This document shows, piece by piece, positions 43,132 to 52,552 of a DNA stretch of 64,000 bases. The stretch covers positions 124,001 to 188,000 of the forward strand of contig CAWHZY010000010.1 in assembly GCA_963833955.1 (NCBI GenBank), written 5' to 3'. Every line of letters starts with the position of its first letter. Position 1 is the stretch's first letter. Made by a program: the position numbers and the translations under genes. Under the pieces are notes generated by a model. It was not told the DNA's origin. It did no database searches and saw only the letters and a program-made list of their open reading frames with translations. The DNA is from Roseiarcus sp963833955. GTDB taxonomy: Bacteria > Pseudomonadota > Alphaproteobacteria > Rhizobiales > Beijerinckiaceae.

Positions 43132-45489
43132 CTATTGCCGCGCCATCGCGATCTTGAAGCGATCCTCGGCAGTGATCAGGTGATTGTGGTCGTCATCGCC
43201 GAGGTCGATCTGCACCCATTCGATCGCGCCGGTGAAGGCGTTCCCGCTCGGCCCGTAGTCGGGAGAGGCCGGCGAGCCGGTGTCTGAACCGACGTCGCAG
43301 GCCTCATCGGCTGAATAGCCCATCGGAATGCTTCGCTCGACCCTTCCTTTGCCGACGGCTGCGCCGTCGTAATAGAGCGTCACGTCGCCGCCCTTGGCGA
43401 GGCCGGCGCCGTCGTATTTGAACTCCATCCGCACTTGATGCTTGCCTGGGGGAACTGGCCTGTCGGCTTCGGCAAAGAAATAGTCGATGCCGAAAAAATT
43501 ATAGCAATATTTCAGCTTGCCCCCATGGCAATACAGCGTCCAGCCGCCGGCCTCCCCGCCCTGGGTGATGATCACCCCCTCAGCTCCGCCATCCGGAACC
43601 GTGACCTGGCCGGTGACGGAGTGAGACTTGTTCTTCAGCGTCAAAACGCAGGCCTCGCTCACGCGCATGCCCGGAAACAAAAGTTGCTTATTCCCGCGAA
43701 TGAGCTGCGGACGTCCGGCGATGTCGGGATTGATCCTCTCGAACCCGCGATCGTCGAGCGGAACGACGTTGTACTTGACCGCCTCGATCAGCCACAGCCG
43801 CTGCAGCTCAGCCAGTTTCTGCGGATTCTCGGCGACGATGTTCTTCGACTGCGTCCAATCGTCGGGGCCATAGAGCTCCCAGACGTCGGCGTCGAACGGC
43901 GGCGGCGGATCCGCCTTCCACGGGGTGCGATGCTTCGTCACCGCGGTCCAACCCTGATGATAGATGCCGCGATTGCCCATCATCTCGAAATACTGGACAT
44001 TATGCGTCTCGGGGGCCTTCGCGTCGTTGAAGGTGGGCGCCATGCTGACGCCTTCCAACGGCGCTTGCGAGATGCCGTTGACGAAGGTCGGCTCTGGCAA
44101 TCCCGTGACGTCGAGAATCGTCTTCGCAATGTCGATGACGTGGTGGAACTGGCTGCGAATCTCGCCCTTGCCTTTCACGCCTCTCGGCCAATGCACGATC
44201 GTGCCGTTGCGCGTGCCGCCCCAGTGCGACGCAACCTGCTTCGTCCACTGATAGGGCGCGCAAAGCGCGTGGGCCCAGCCGACCGCATAGTGATTGTAGG
44301 CCTTCGGCGTGCCGAAATCATCGATCTTCGAGAGCAGGAACTCGGGCGTCTCGATGCCGCCCATGCCGTTCAACACCGCCATCTCATTGAAGCAGCCGTT
44401 GATCGTCCCTTCGGCGGAAGCGCCGTTGTCGCCGATAATGTAATAGATCAGCGTGTCGTCGAGGACACCGAGGTCGGAAAGCGTATCCACCAAGCGGCCG
44501 ACATGGTGATCGACCTGCTCCAAGAAGCCGGCATAGATCTCCATCTGGCGCGCGAGCACGGGCTTCAGGTTCGCCGGCATTTCGTCCCAGGACGGGATTT
44601 CCGCGTGACGGGCGGTGAGCGCAGCGTCGTTCGGAATGACGCCAAGCTTCTTTTGCCGCGCAAGCAATTCCTCGCGGAGCTTGTCCCAGCCGCCGTCGAA
44701 CTTGCCTTTGTATTTGTCCGACCATTCCTTCGGGACATGATGGGGCGCGTGGGTCGCGCCCGGCGCGAAATACATCATGAACGGCTTGTCGGGCATGAGC
44801 ACCTTTTGCTGACGCACCCAGGTGATCGCGCGATCGGCCAGGTCCTCGGTGAGCGTGTAGCCCTGTTCGGGAGTCTTGGTCGGCTCCACAGGGGACGTGC
44901 CTTCGTAGAGGCCGGGAAAGTACTGGTTCGCCTCGCCGCCCACGAAGCCGTAGAAATGCTCAAAGCCCGAGCCGGTCGGCCACTGGTTGAAAGGTCCCAT
45001 GGGAGAGACCTCCCAGAACGGCACTTCGTGGCACTTGCCGAACTGCGCCGTCGAATAGCCGTTGAGCTTCAGGATCTCAGGCAACGGCGCCTTCTCCTTG
45101 GGCCGGATGCTGTTGTTGCCCGGCGCCGAAGTCGCCATTTCGGTGATCGCGCCCATGCCGACCGAATGATGGTTTCGGCCGGTGAGCATGGCCTGGCGCG
45201 TGGGCGAGCACAAAGCGGTCGTATGGAAGCGGTTGTACTTCAAGCCGTTGGCCGCAAGGCGTTCGGCGGTCGGCGTGTAGCACGGTCCGCCGAACGCGCT
45301 CGAAGCGCCGAAGCCGACATCGTCGAGGAGCACGATCAGCACATTGGGAGCGCCGGCCGGCGGCCGCAACGGCGCGATCGGTGGGTACTTCGTATTGGGG
45401 TCCTTGGCGTCGTAGGTTGTCAGCCCGACATGCTTCGCGTCAGGGATAGGCAAAATGTGGCGGGGAAGCTTGTCGTTCGAATCGGCCAT
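43132..45489 (-). CDS. Arylsulfatase
   Basis: 785 residues from ATG 45489. Type I sulfatase: metal-site VLIVLLDDVGFGASSAFGGP, the formylglycine motif TTALCSPTRQAMLTGRNHHS with Cys about residue 94, and MYFAPGATHAPHHVPKEWSD. The C-terminal 200 residues form the extra domain of the long AtsA-like group. Activity needs conversion of the Cys by a formylglycine-generating enzyme, not in the window. There is no signal peptide, so it is probably cytoplasmic, a point of difference from many periplasmic sulfatases. Confidence 0.94.
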   Translation of the reverse strand: MADSNDKLPRHILPIPDAKHVGLTTYDAKDPNTKYPPIAPLRPPAGAPNVLIVLLDDVGFGASSAFGGPCYTPTAERLAANGLKYNRFHTTALCSPTRQAMLTGRNHHSVGMGAITEMATSAPGNNSIRPKEKAPLPEILKLNGYSTAQFGKCHEVPFWEVSPMGPFNQWPTGSGFEHFYGFVGGEANQYFPGLYEGTSPVEPTKTPEQGYTLTEDLADRAITWVRQQKVLMPDKPFMMYFAPGATHAPHHVPKEWSDKYKGKFDGGWDKLREELLARQKKLGVIPNDAALTARHAEIPSWDEMPANLKPVLARQMEIYAGFLEQVDHHVGRLVDTLSDLGVLDDTLIYYIIGDNGASAEGTINGCFNEMAVLNGMGGIETPEFLLSKIDDFGTPKAYNHYAVGWAHALCAPYQWTKQVASHWGGTRNGTIVHWPRGVKGKGEIRSQFHHVIDIAKTILDVTGLPEPTFVNGISQAPLEGVSMAPTFNDAKAPETHNVQYFEMMGNRGIYHQGWTAVTKHRTPWKADPPPPFDADVWELYGPDDWTQSKNIVAENPQKLAELQRLWLIEAVKYNVVPLDDRGFERINPDIAGRPQLIRGNKQLLFPGMRVSEACVLTLKNKSHSVTGQVTVPDGGAEGVIITQGGEAGGWTLYCHGGKLKYCYNFFGIDYFFAEADRPVPPGKHQVRMEFKYDGAGLAKGGDVTLYYDGAAVGKGRVERSIPMGYSADEACDVGSDTGSPASPDYGPSGNAFTGAIEWVQIDLGDDDHNHLITAEDRFKIAMARQ

Positions 45490-45851
45490 TAGTCTTCGCT
45501 CCCTCGGATCTGCATGCGGTCCTTTCCAGACCCGCAGAATTCGTGAATGTCGTTAGGTCGCATTGCGCTCGGTGTCCAGACGCGTGTAAACAACCATCCC
45601 CTGGCGCCCGTATGCAAGGCCATCGAAACCTTGACCCGCGCAAGCTCGCGGCGGTGAAATTCAGAGCCCGGCTCGTGCCCAGAAAGGTTGGAAGCGCATG
45701 AAATTTGTGACATTTGAGGTGATAATGCGATCGTATTAGCCGCGGGGGAGCTGCTATTTCCGGTCCCGCGGTCGCGACGCTCTCGCCAGCTTGATTTGAA
45801 GCGAGGGGTCGCGGGCGGGTATATGACGACTTTGCGACGGGCTGGGCCTCC
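45490..45851. other. Intergenic region between divergent genes
   Basis: 362 bases between the arylsulfatase start and a small plus-strand gene. Weak minus-strand frames cross it but have no family likeness. It should hold both promoters; I see no clear operator or RNA. Confidence 0.4.
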
Positions 45852-46067
45852 ATGAACGTGACTTTGGATCAAGCCATCGAGATCCACGCGAAGGCGCTCA
45901 AGCATCGATTCGGCAGCCGAGCCTCACGATTGGCGCAGGAGAAGGCGCACAATTGCGCCGCGCGGGGCGACGATGAGGGCCGCGCCGTCTGGTTAAGGGT
46001 TGCAACTTCCGCCGAAAGGCTTCCCGAACTCAGACGCCATCGTCGCTCGGTCGACGAGAGGCGATGA
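45852..46067 (+). CDS. Small conserved rhizobial-type hypothetical protein
   Basis: 71 residues from ATG 45852: MNVTLDQAIEIHAKALKHRF then GSRASRLAQEKAHNCAARGD and DEGRAVWLRVATSAERL. I recall very similar short proteins in many Rhizobiales (a TLDQAIEIHAK start and a KAH.CAA.GD.EG core), so it is probably real. One helical bundle, no export signal. Function unknown. Confidence 0.6.
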   Translation: MNVTLDQAIEIHAKALKHRFGSRASRLAQEKAHNCAARGDDEGRAVWLRVATSAERLPELRRHRRSVDERR

Positions 46068-46070
46068 AGA

Positions 46071-46406
46071 TCACTTCCTCTGCCGCCGATAATAGGCAAA
46101 AATTTCCTTGAACACTTCGTCCGCGATGGCCTTTTGGGCCGCAGATGGTGTGGTCGAGGGTTCAAATTCGATTTGTATCGGATAGCCCGTTCTTTTTCTC
46201 ACCACTAAATATGTGATATCAGGGCGACCCGCGGCCCTCTCCTTGAGACTGATTTTATCCAGAATTGGATTCCATGGGCCTTCGGTGGGAATTCCTACCA
46301 GTGGGCCAAATTTTGTGTAGTCAAGCTTCTTCCTGCCTTTCGCCATTTTGACGAGCGCTTGGCGAATTTCATCCTCTTTGTCTTCGTAGGGGATCTTGGT
46401 GTCCAT
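46071..46406 (-). CDS. Hypothetical protein, 111 residues
   Basis: ATG 46406. Sequence starts MDTKIPYEDKEDEIRQALVK and has FGPLVGIPTEGPWNPILDKI and RPDITYLVVRKRTGYPIQIE, a mixed alpha/beta pattern with a charged start and end. GC is lower than the flanks. It converges on the small gene at 45852, three bases away. No family that I can name; the PDITYLVV pattern is seen in small accessory proteins. Confidence 0.5.
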   Translation of the reverse strand: MDTKIPYEDKEDEIRQALVKMAKGRKKLDYTKFGPLVGIPTEGPWNPILDKISLKERAAGRPDITYLVVRKRTGYPIQIEFEPSTTPSAAQKAIADEVFKEIFAYYRRQRK

Positions 46407-46922
46407 GTGGAGCGCTCACGTGCGGTGACGGTTCAAGCGCTCGCAAGCGCTCGGTCAAGTGTAGATCGTTGTGCCGAAGCAACCCGCATGCCGCCGCCAG
46501 TGGCTCCGCCGGCGAAACCTTTCGCACCCGCAAATCATTGAAATAGTTTCGATTTCCTCAAAAACGCGCACCAGGCCCAACAACGTCTTTGCGATTTAGG
46601 GAATGCATGTTACGATTTCGATTGATCGAAATCCTCGGCGGCGCGGGAGCGCATCGCGGCGACGAGAAATGCATCAAGGAGCGAGCGCAGCAGCCAACAG
46701 CCGTTTCCGGACAACCTGGGAGGCGAGTCGGAAACGGGGGAATTTTTTTATTTTTTTCCGCTGTAACGCTTTGAAAAGTCCCGATTCCACCAAAGGAATC
46801 CAAGGAAACGCAAGGGTTTTTCCTTGTTTTTATTTGGATTTTCTTGCAAGCAACTCGCGCTCCGGTTGCGCCAAGGGCCTTCTCGGCGTCTGCCGTCTCC
46901 TGGCTCGCAGGAGCCGGTCGGG
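46407..46922. other. Gene-free intergenic stretch with palindromes and a dispersed repeat
   Basis: 516 bases without a convincing gene. It holds a near-perfect palindrome at 46614-46633 (GATTTCGATTGATCGAAATC), a copy of a 28-bp repeat (46760-46787), and an inverted pair CAAGGAAA/TTTCCTTG followed by TTTTTATTT near 46802-46835, which reads as a terminator on the plus strand though no plus-strand gene precedes it. Confidence 0.5.
46760..46787. repeat. 28-bp dispersed repeat, copy 1
   Basis: The core TTGAAAAGTCCCGATTC (17 bases) is identical, in inverted orientation, to 55864-55880; over 28 bases only three positions differ. It lies in a gene-free gap. Confidence 0.75.
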
Positions 46923-47489
46923 CTATTCCTCGAGCTCGCTGTCCCAGTAAAGATAATCCATCCAACTTTCGTGCAAATAGTTGGGGGGAAACATGCGTCC
47001 ATTCTGGTGCAGGTCGTGGACGGTCGGCTGGTAGGGTCTGGTCGCCGGCCACATGCGCGCCGCCGCCGGCAAAAGATCGGCCTTCCTGAGGTTGCACTCC
47101 GAGCAGGCGGCGACCACGTTCTCCCAGGTCGTGATCCCGCCCTTCGAGCGCGGAACGACATGGTCGAACGTCAGGTCCTCGCGCTGGCCGCAATATTGGC
47201 AGGTGAAGCGATCGCGCAGGAACACGTTGAACCGGGTGAAGGCGGGGAAGCGGGTCGGCTTCACGTAGCTTTTGAGCGACACCACCGAGGGCAGCCGCAT
47301 CTCGAAGCTTGGGCTGCGCACCAGCGTGTCGTACTCGGAGATGATGTTGACCCGGTCGAGGAACACCGCCTTGATCGCGTCCTGCCAGCACCAGATTGAC
47401 AACGGATAATAGCTGAGCGGGCGGTAATCCGCATTCAAAACGAGCGCCGGACAATTCCCGGGCGAAACTGAGCGAACATGAACCGTCAA
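46923..47489 (-). CDS. HNH endonuclease family protein
   Basis: 188 residues from ATG 47489. HNH zinc-binding core: FTCQYCGQREDLTFDHVVPR (Cys-x2-Cys, then the catalytic Asp-His) and WENVVAACSECNLRKADLLP (second Cys-x2-Cys). The N-terminal half, ALVLNADYRPLSYYPLSIWC, is the usual start of this widespread, often chromosomally conserved HNH protein, whose role is unsettled (possibly DNA repair). It is not associated with restriction or toxin genes here. Confidence 0.88.
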   Translation of the reverse strand: MTVHVRSVSPGNCPALVLNADYRPLSYYPLSIWCWQDAIKAVFLDRVNIISEYDTLVRSPSFEMRLPSVVSLKSYVKPTRFPAFTRFNVFLRDRFTCQYCGQREDLTFDHVVPRSKGGITTWENVVAACSECNLRKADLLPAAARMWPATRPYQPTVHDLHQNGRMFPPNYLHESWMDYLYWDSELEE

Positions 47490-47646
47490 ACCGACGCTCC
47501 GTCCTCCGCACGTTGACGCGGGCCCGTCTCCGAATCCGGCCGCGCTCTTACTCTACAGCTTGCGTGACGCCCTTGTGAAGGCCCCGAAATCCAGCGCGTT
47601 TCCGGCGCTGTCGTGGTTCCCCGCCCTTGCTCTCGAGCCGAATCGA

Positions 47647-48069
47647 TCAGCGGGCCGACGCTTCGATCGCCTCCATGTCGGCGTCGGAGAGCCCGAAATG
47701 ATGGCCGATCTCGTGGACGAGAACGTGGGTCACGACGTCATCCAGCGAATCCTCGCCATCGCACCAAAAGTCGAGCAGCGGCCGACGATAGAGCCAGATC
47801 ATGTTGGGCAATTCGCCTGTCTCCACGACGGCGCCGCGCTGGGCGAGCCCGCGGCCGCGAAAGAGGCCCAGGAGGTCGAAGTCGCTCTCGGCGCCCATCT
47901 CCTTGAGCGTCTCGTCGTCGGGGAAATCGGAGACCTGGATCACCAGACCGTCGGTGAGCCGCCGGAATGAGGCCGGCAGCCGGTCGAATGCGGCCCGGGC
48001 AAGCGCATCGATGTCTTCCGACGTTGGAGCGCGTAAAGAGGAGAGGGCGCTCAGCGTCTCGGCGCTCAC
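47647..48069 (-). CDS. Zincin-like metallopeptidase (DUF1025-type)
   Basis: 140 residues. HExxH zinc site in VTHVLVHEIGHHFGLSDADM near the C-terminus; before it PNMIWLYRRPLLDFWCDGED is the family's standard segment. Cytoplasmic, small, of unsettled role. ATG 48069 overlaps the stop of the cNMP-binding gene (ATGA), so it is the third cistron of a coupled operon. Confidence 0.88.
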   Translation of the reverse strand: MSAETLSALSSLRAPTSEDIDALARAAFDRLPASFRRLTDGLVIQVSDFPDDETLKEMGAESDFDLLGLFRGRGLAQRGAVVETGELPNMIWLYRRPLLDFWCDGEDSLDDVVTHVLVHEIGHHFGLSDADMEAIEASAR

Positions 48070-48551
48070 TGCGCGGCCCGGGGTCTCGGCGCGAGGGAGC
48101 CTTCGAACGATCTGATTCGGGTTGCTTCCAGCCCGTCGACCAGGTGGCGCATCCGGGCGGCGAGGACGGCCCGAATCTCCGCGGCGCCCGCCGGGAACTC
48201 CGTGAGAACACGCCGAAACGTCTCGCGCGGAATTCGCATCACGACCGCATCCTCGGCCGCGCGCGCGCTGACGCGGCGTGTGGTCGGCGCGTAGAGCGCG
48301 CTCTCCCCGATAAGGGCCCCCGCGTCGACGCGACGCTCGGCTTTCGGCTCCGCGCCATCTTTTAGCAACGTGATCGCGCCCGAATGGACGAAATACCCGG
48401 AATCGGCGGTTTCGCCGGCAAAAAACAAGGCCTCGCCCGCCCTCAAACGGCGTTTCTCACATGAAAAGGCGATCAATTGCACCGCTTCGCGCGGAAGGAG
48501 ATCGAAGGGGCGTGTCCGCCCGAGCCGTGCGACTTCGTCGTCGAGCGTCAC
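48066..48551 (-). CDS. Cyclic nucleotide-binding domain protein without a DNA-binding domain
   Basis: 161 residues from ATG 48551. One Crp-type sensor domain: LRAGEALFFAGETADSGYFV, SGAITLLKDG and a phosphate-binding-cassette position at AGALIGESALYAPTTRRVSA. The C-terminal helix is short and there is no winged helix, so it cannot act as a Crp-type regulator alone; it may sense a nucleotide and act on a partner protein. Start and stop overlap the neighbours by four bases each. Confidence 0.85.
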   Translation of the reverse strand: MTLDDEVARLGRTRPFDLLPREAVQLIAFSCEKRRLRAGEALFFAGETADSGYFVHSGAITLLKDGAEPKAERRVDAGALIGESALYAPTTRRVSARAAEDAVVMRIPRETFRRVLTEFPAGAAEIRAVLAARMRHLVDGLEATRIRSFEGSLAPRPRAAQ

Positions 48552-49261
48552 TCGGGCCGTCCCCCGGACGCCGCGCTCGCCACGAGCTTGTAGCCGCCGC
48601 CTTCCGTGACAAGAAGCTGCGCTTCGGCCGGATTATTCTCGATCTTCTGCCGCAGACGATAGATGTGCGTCTCGAGCGTATGCGTCGTCACGTTGGCGTT
48701 GTAGCCCCAGACGTGCTTGAGCAGGGTCTCGCGGGCGACGGGTTGTTGTTCTGCACGATGGAGATAGCGCAGGATCGCCGCCTCCTTCTCGGTCAGCCGC
48801 AACTTGACCCCCTGCGGGTCGACGAGGTTCTTCGAAGTTGGCCGGAAGGTGTAAGGGCCGACCTGGAACTCCGCATCCTCGCTCGCTTCATATTGCCGCA
48901 GTTGCGAGCGAATACGGGCCAAGAGCACCACGAACCGGAACGGCTTGCCGACGTAATCGTTGGCCCCGGAATCGAGGCCGGATACGGCGTCCACGTCCGA
49001 ATCGTGCGCTGTCAGCATTATGATGGGCCGGCGATACCCGTCCCGGCGCATCCGTTTGACCGCCTCGCGCCCGTCAAGATCGGGCAGGCCGACATCCATG
49101 ATGACAAGGTCGGGGGTCGTGGTAGCGAGCGCCTCGAGCGCCGCCCCCGCCGTCTCGACCGCCTGGACCTGAAACTCGGGATGCAGAGCCAACTGTTCGA
49201 CCAGCGCCTGACGCAGGTCGGTGTCGTCATCCACGATCAGCAATTGCCGCGTTTGGCTCAT
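48548..49261 (-). CDS. OmpR-family response regulator (CenR-like)
   Basis: 237 residues. Receiver: QLLIVDDDTDLRQALVEQLA with phospho-Asp in DLVIMDVGLPDLDGREAVKR and ANDYVGKPFRFVVLLARIRS. OmpR-type winged helix: LRLTEKEAAILRYLHR, HVWGYNANVTTHTLETHIYR and LVTEGGGYKLVA. The GLPDxDGREAV stretch matches my memory of CenR, the alphaproteobacterial envelope regulator; the name is only a suggestion. No kinase is adjacent. First of three coupled genes. Confidence 0.88.
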   Translation of the reverse strand: MSQTRQLLIVDDDTDLRQALVEQLALHPEFQVQAVETAGAALEALATTTPDLVIMDVGLPDLDGREAVKRMRRDGYRRPIIMLTAHDSDVDAVSGLDSGANDYVGKPFRFVVLLARIRSQLRQYEASEDAEFQVGPYTFRPTSKNLVDPQGVKLRLTEKEAAILRYLHRAEQQPVARETLLKHVWGYNANVTTHTLETHIYRLRQKIENNPAEAQLLVTEGGGYKLVASAASGGRPE

Positions 49262-49342
49262 CTCAATGACTTTACCCGCTGGAGAGCGCGCCGGCTACCG
49301 CAGGATTACGGCGAGCATGCGGCTGGTGCTGGGCGCCGGCAT

Positions 49343-51712
49343 TCAAGGCTCGAGCCTCAGCTCTTGGGCGCCAGCTCTCTTGAGCTGGTCTTCCGAGCCC
49401 GCAAGCGTGATCGATTTGACGTCGTTCCACAACGGCGTGAGATCGCCGTAGTGGCGCGAAAAAATATGCCCCAATTCGCCAGTCGCGATCATGAAGCGGG
49501 ATTTGTCAGGGTCCGCCAGATCATAAAGACCGCGAAAACCGCCCCCATGAGTTCGGGCGAAAGGCAGATCTGGGACAATTTCGGAGCCGCCGCCACGATC
49601 GAGCGTGTAGAAGCCGCCGCTCGAGGAAACGCTAAGATCGCTCCACCGGTCAAAGAGTGGGACATGGCTGTAGACCTGATGCTGCAACAAGGCTTTGTGC
49701 TCTGCGCCCCAATGCCACCGGCTCATATCGGCGCCGTCGCGCTCGACGAGCAGAGCGAGTCCCTCGTCGAGCGCGCGCCCGAGCGCCTTGCGGCAGCCGG
49801 GATCGGGAGCGCCCGGAACGTTGCACCAGGAAGGGTGGTCGCGCATCAGCGAAACCAGAGTCGTGACGGCGAATGGGCCTTTCTCCCCCATGGGAAGTCC
49901 GGTTTTGTCGTCAAGCAGGATTTTGTGGAGCGATCTGAGGAATGCGGTGTAAATCAACGGCTCGGCGCGGTCCTTATCCATCACCGCGTCCCAGCTTAGG
50001 AGCATCGCCTGCGCTTTGCGAGCTCGGTCGTCCGACGCCGCAATCGTCGCAATAAACGGCTGCAAGTCCCTGAAATCCAAGGACAGATGGTCGGCCTGCA
50101 TGGTAGCCGACGTTCCCAGGCTGTGCTTTTCGATCCCGTCGAAAAATTGCTGGATACGGCGGGCACGGAAATTCTCTTCCCAGTCCTGCCCAAAGCTCGG
50201 CTTGTGATTGTCCGGGAAATTGGCGTTGTTGGCGTTAAAGGCGAACCCGGTTTCCGGATTGTGCAGCTGCGGCCATTGATCGAACGGGATCATGCCGGTC
50301 CAGTCGAAGGCGCCCGACGCGCCATCAACGGGAGTGGAGCCGTCGCCGGACCTTCGCAAGGGGACCAAGCCGGGGTTCAGGAAGCCGATGTCGCCGCCGA
50401 CGTCGGCGAAGACCAAGTTCTGGGTCGGCGTCTGATAGAGGCGGAGCGCGTCGAGAAATTCGCCCCAGTTTCGTGCCGAATTGACCCGCATAAGGGCTTC
50501 GGCAGTCGTGTCTCGATCGCCAAGCCCGGTGAACGCGAGGGCGACCGCCTTGCCCGGCCCGGCGAAATTCTCCAGATCGGCGTTGACGTCGGAGAGGAGC
50601 GGACCGTGGCGCGTCACACGAATTGTGAGATGGACGTCGGCGCCGCCTTTCACATGAATTGTTTCTTCCCGCGTCTCGAATGGCTTCGGTCCTTCGGGGG
50701 TGAGGTATTTCGACGGGTCGGTCGGATCGACGGTTTCGACGAAGAGGTCCTGAACGTTCGAATCCGCGGTCGTAAGCCCCCAGGCGATCGAATCGTTCTG
50801 GCCGAGCACGAAGACCGGCGCGCCGGGCAAAGTGGCGCCTTTGAGTGACCCTTCGGGCGTGACGGCGCGGGCCAAATACCACAGGATCGGGGCGCTAAGG
50901 TCGAGATGCGGGTCGTTGGCGAGGATCGGCTTTCCGGTAAGTGTCCGCGATCCGGCGACGACCCATTCGTTCGATGCGCCCTTGCCTATTCCGGTCAAGA
51001 CGCCAAGCTCATCGTCGATGCTATCGTTGCTCGCATGGGTGTCGCTGATCGCCGGCAGCGTCGTGATTGGACCGCCAGGCCGAGGACCGGGAAAGAGCCA
51101 GTTTGCCCGCTCCTCTCCGAGCTTGGCATTGAGGCGGGCGCGGAGGAGCTTAAGCTTGAAATTCTGCGACAGCTGATAGGCCTCGATCTTCCCGATCACC
51201 AGCGAATCGGCCGGTTTCCAGGGCTCGGGTCTATCGCCCGCGAGGAGGAACTCGGGCGGGAGCGCGTGGCTTGCCAGAAAGGCGTTGACCCCGTCGGCAT
51301 AAGCCTCAAGCCGCCTCCGCGCCCAGGGCGAAAGCGCAGAAAGGCTCGTCTCGGCCTCGCGGTAGAAGCCCATCGTGCGAATGAACTTGTCGACGGGCAG
51401 AAGATCGGCGCCGCGGATTTCGGCCATGCGCCCCTGGCCGACCCGGCGCAGGATTTCCATCTGAAACATCCGTTCGCTCGCGTGCAGGTATCCGAGGGCA
51501 CGGGCTGCGTCGTCCATTGAACCGGCAAAAATGTGTGGCACGCCATGGGCGTCGCGCCACACGCGCGCTTCGGATGAAAGACCCGCTAACTTTTCGCTCC
51601 CCGAATAGGCGGGCATGGCGCGATAGAACAGATAGGAGCCGGCGAGCGTCGCGAGGACGACAAGCGCGAGAGCCAAACTCGCCGCCCATTTGATCAAACG
51701 TCGGATGGTCAA
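49343..51712 (-). CDS. Penicillin acylase-family (Ntn) amidohydrolase
   Basis: 789 residues from ATG 51712. N-terminal hydrophobic segment (AASLALALVVLATLAGSYLF) for export. The precursor cleaves itself before the nucleophile Ser at about residue 247 in GKGASNEWVVAGSRTLTGKP, followed by ANDPHLDLSAPILWYLARA. DAHGVPHIFAGSMDDAARAL is the family's alpha-chain start. Members hydrolyse beta-lactam side chains or acyl-homoserine lactones; the actual substrate cannot be told. Probably periplasmic. Confidence 0.92.
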   Translation of the reverse strand: MTIRRLIKWAASLALALVVLATLAGSYLFYRAMPAYSGSEKLAGLSSEARVWRDAHGVPHIFAGSMDDAARALGYLHASERMFQMEILRRVGQGRMAEIRGADLLPVDKFIRTMGFYREAETSLSALSPWARRRLEAYADGVNAFLASHALPPEFLLAGDRPEPWKPADSLVIGKIEAYQLSQNFKLKLLRARLNAKLGEERANWLFPGPRPGGPITTLPAISDTHASNDSIDDELGVLTGIGKGASNEWVVAGSRTLTGKPILANDPHLDLSAPILWYLARAVTPEGSLKGATLPGAPVFVLGQNDSIAWGLTTADSNVQDLFVETVDPTDPSKYLTPEGPKPFETREETIHVKGGADVHLTIRVTRHGPLLSDVNADLENFAGPGKAVALAFTGLGDRDTTAEALMRVNSARNWGEFLDALRLYQTPTQNLVFADVGGDIGFLNPGLVPLRRSGDGSTPVDGASGAFDWTGMIPFDQWPQLHNPETGFAFNANNANFPDNHKPSFGQDWEENFRARRIQQFFDGIEKHSLGTSATMQADHLSLDFRDLQPFIATIAASDDRARKAQAMLLSWDAVMDKDRAEPLIYTAFLRSLHKILLDDKTGLPMGEKGPFAVTTLVSLMRDHPSWCNVPGAPDPGCRKALGRALDEGLALLVERDGADMSRWHWGAEHKALLQHQVYSHVPLFDRWSDLSVSSSGGFYTLDRGGGSEIVPDLPFARTHGGGFRGLYDLADPDKSRFMIATGELGHIFSRHYGDLTPLWNDVKSITLAGSEDQLKRAGAQELRLEP

Positions 51713-51745
51713 AGCTTGAGGCCGGTTGTGAAAAAGTGACGACAG

Positions 51746-52552
51746 CTACAATTCTAGGCTTATCATAACCGGTGCGTGGTCGGACGGGCGCACCCAGCCG
51801 CGGGCGTCGCGTAGAACGCGCATCCCTTTCACGGAATCGCCGAGCGCTGGGCTGACCCACATATGATCCAGCCGCCGTCCCTTATTGGCTTTCTGCCAAT
51901 CGGGCGAGCGATAGCTCCACCAAGTGTAGAGCTTCTCGTTGTCGGGCACGAATTTGCGCAACGCGTCGATCCAGGGGCCCGCGGCCTGAGCTTGGGTCAG
52001 TTTATCGACCTCGATGGGCGTGTGGCTGACCACGTTGAGAAGCGACTTGTGGCTCCAGACGTCGTGCTCGAGCGGCGCAATGTTGAGATCGCCGACCAGG
52101 ATCGCTCTTTGCGCCGCGGGCCTCTCTTGCTGGGCCCAATCCACCATTTCATCGACGAAGGCGAGCTTGTGGGCGAATTTAACGTTGATCTCGGGGTCAG
52201 GTTCGTCGCCGCCTGCCGGAACATAAAAATTGTGAAGTTCGAGCCCCTGCGCCGCGCCGCCCAAGACGACATGCAGGTGGCGCGCGTCGCCCTTGGCGCA
52301 AAAGTCCCGCTTGGAGAAGGTCGCGAGCGGCAGCCGCGAAACGATCGCCACGCCGTGGTAACCCTTCTGTCCGTTGATCGCGATATGGGGATAGCCCGCG
52401 TCACGGAACGCCCCAGAGGGGAAATTGCCGTCCGGGCATTTCGTTTCCTGCAAACACAGAACGTCGGGCTGGTGCTCGACGAGATATCGGACCACGAGAT
52501 CGATCCGCAAGCGCACCGAATTGATGTTCCACGTGGCGACGGAAAACGTCAT
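51746..52552 (-). CDS. xthA: Exodeoxyribonuclease III
   Basis: 268 residues from ATG 52552. EEP-fold AP-endonuclease/3'-exonuclease: FSVATWNINSVRLRIDLVVR, VLCLQETKC (metal-binding Glu), ILVGDLNIAPLEHDVW, RRLDHMWVSP and the C-terminal catalytic SDHAPVMISLEL. It repairs abasic sites. Length is normal. Thirty-three bases separate it from the penicillin-acylase gene downstream. Confidence 0.95.
   Translation of the reverse strand: MTFSVATWNINSVRLRIDLVVRYLVEHQPDVLCLQETKCPDGNFPSGAFRDAGYPHIAINGQKGYHGVAIVSRLPLATFSKRDFCAKGDARHLHVVLGGAAQGLELHNFYVPAGGDEPDPEINVKFAHKLAFVDEMVDWAQQERPAAQRAILVGDLNIAPLEHDVWSHKSLLNVVSHTPIEVDKLTQAQAAGPWIDALRKFVPDNEKLYTWWSYRSPDWQKANKGRRLDHMWVSPALGDSVKGMRVLRDARGWVRPSDHAPVMISLEL

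Noticed and set aside
43435..45492. 685-codon ORF antisense to the arylsulfatase
   Set aside because: No family likeness and the sulfatase motifs are unambiguous on the other strand.
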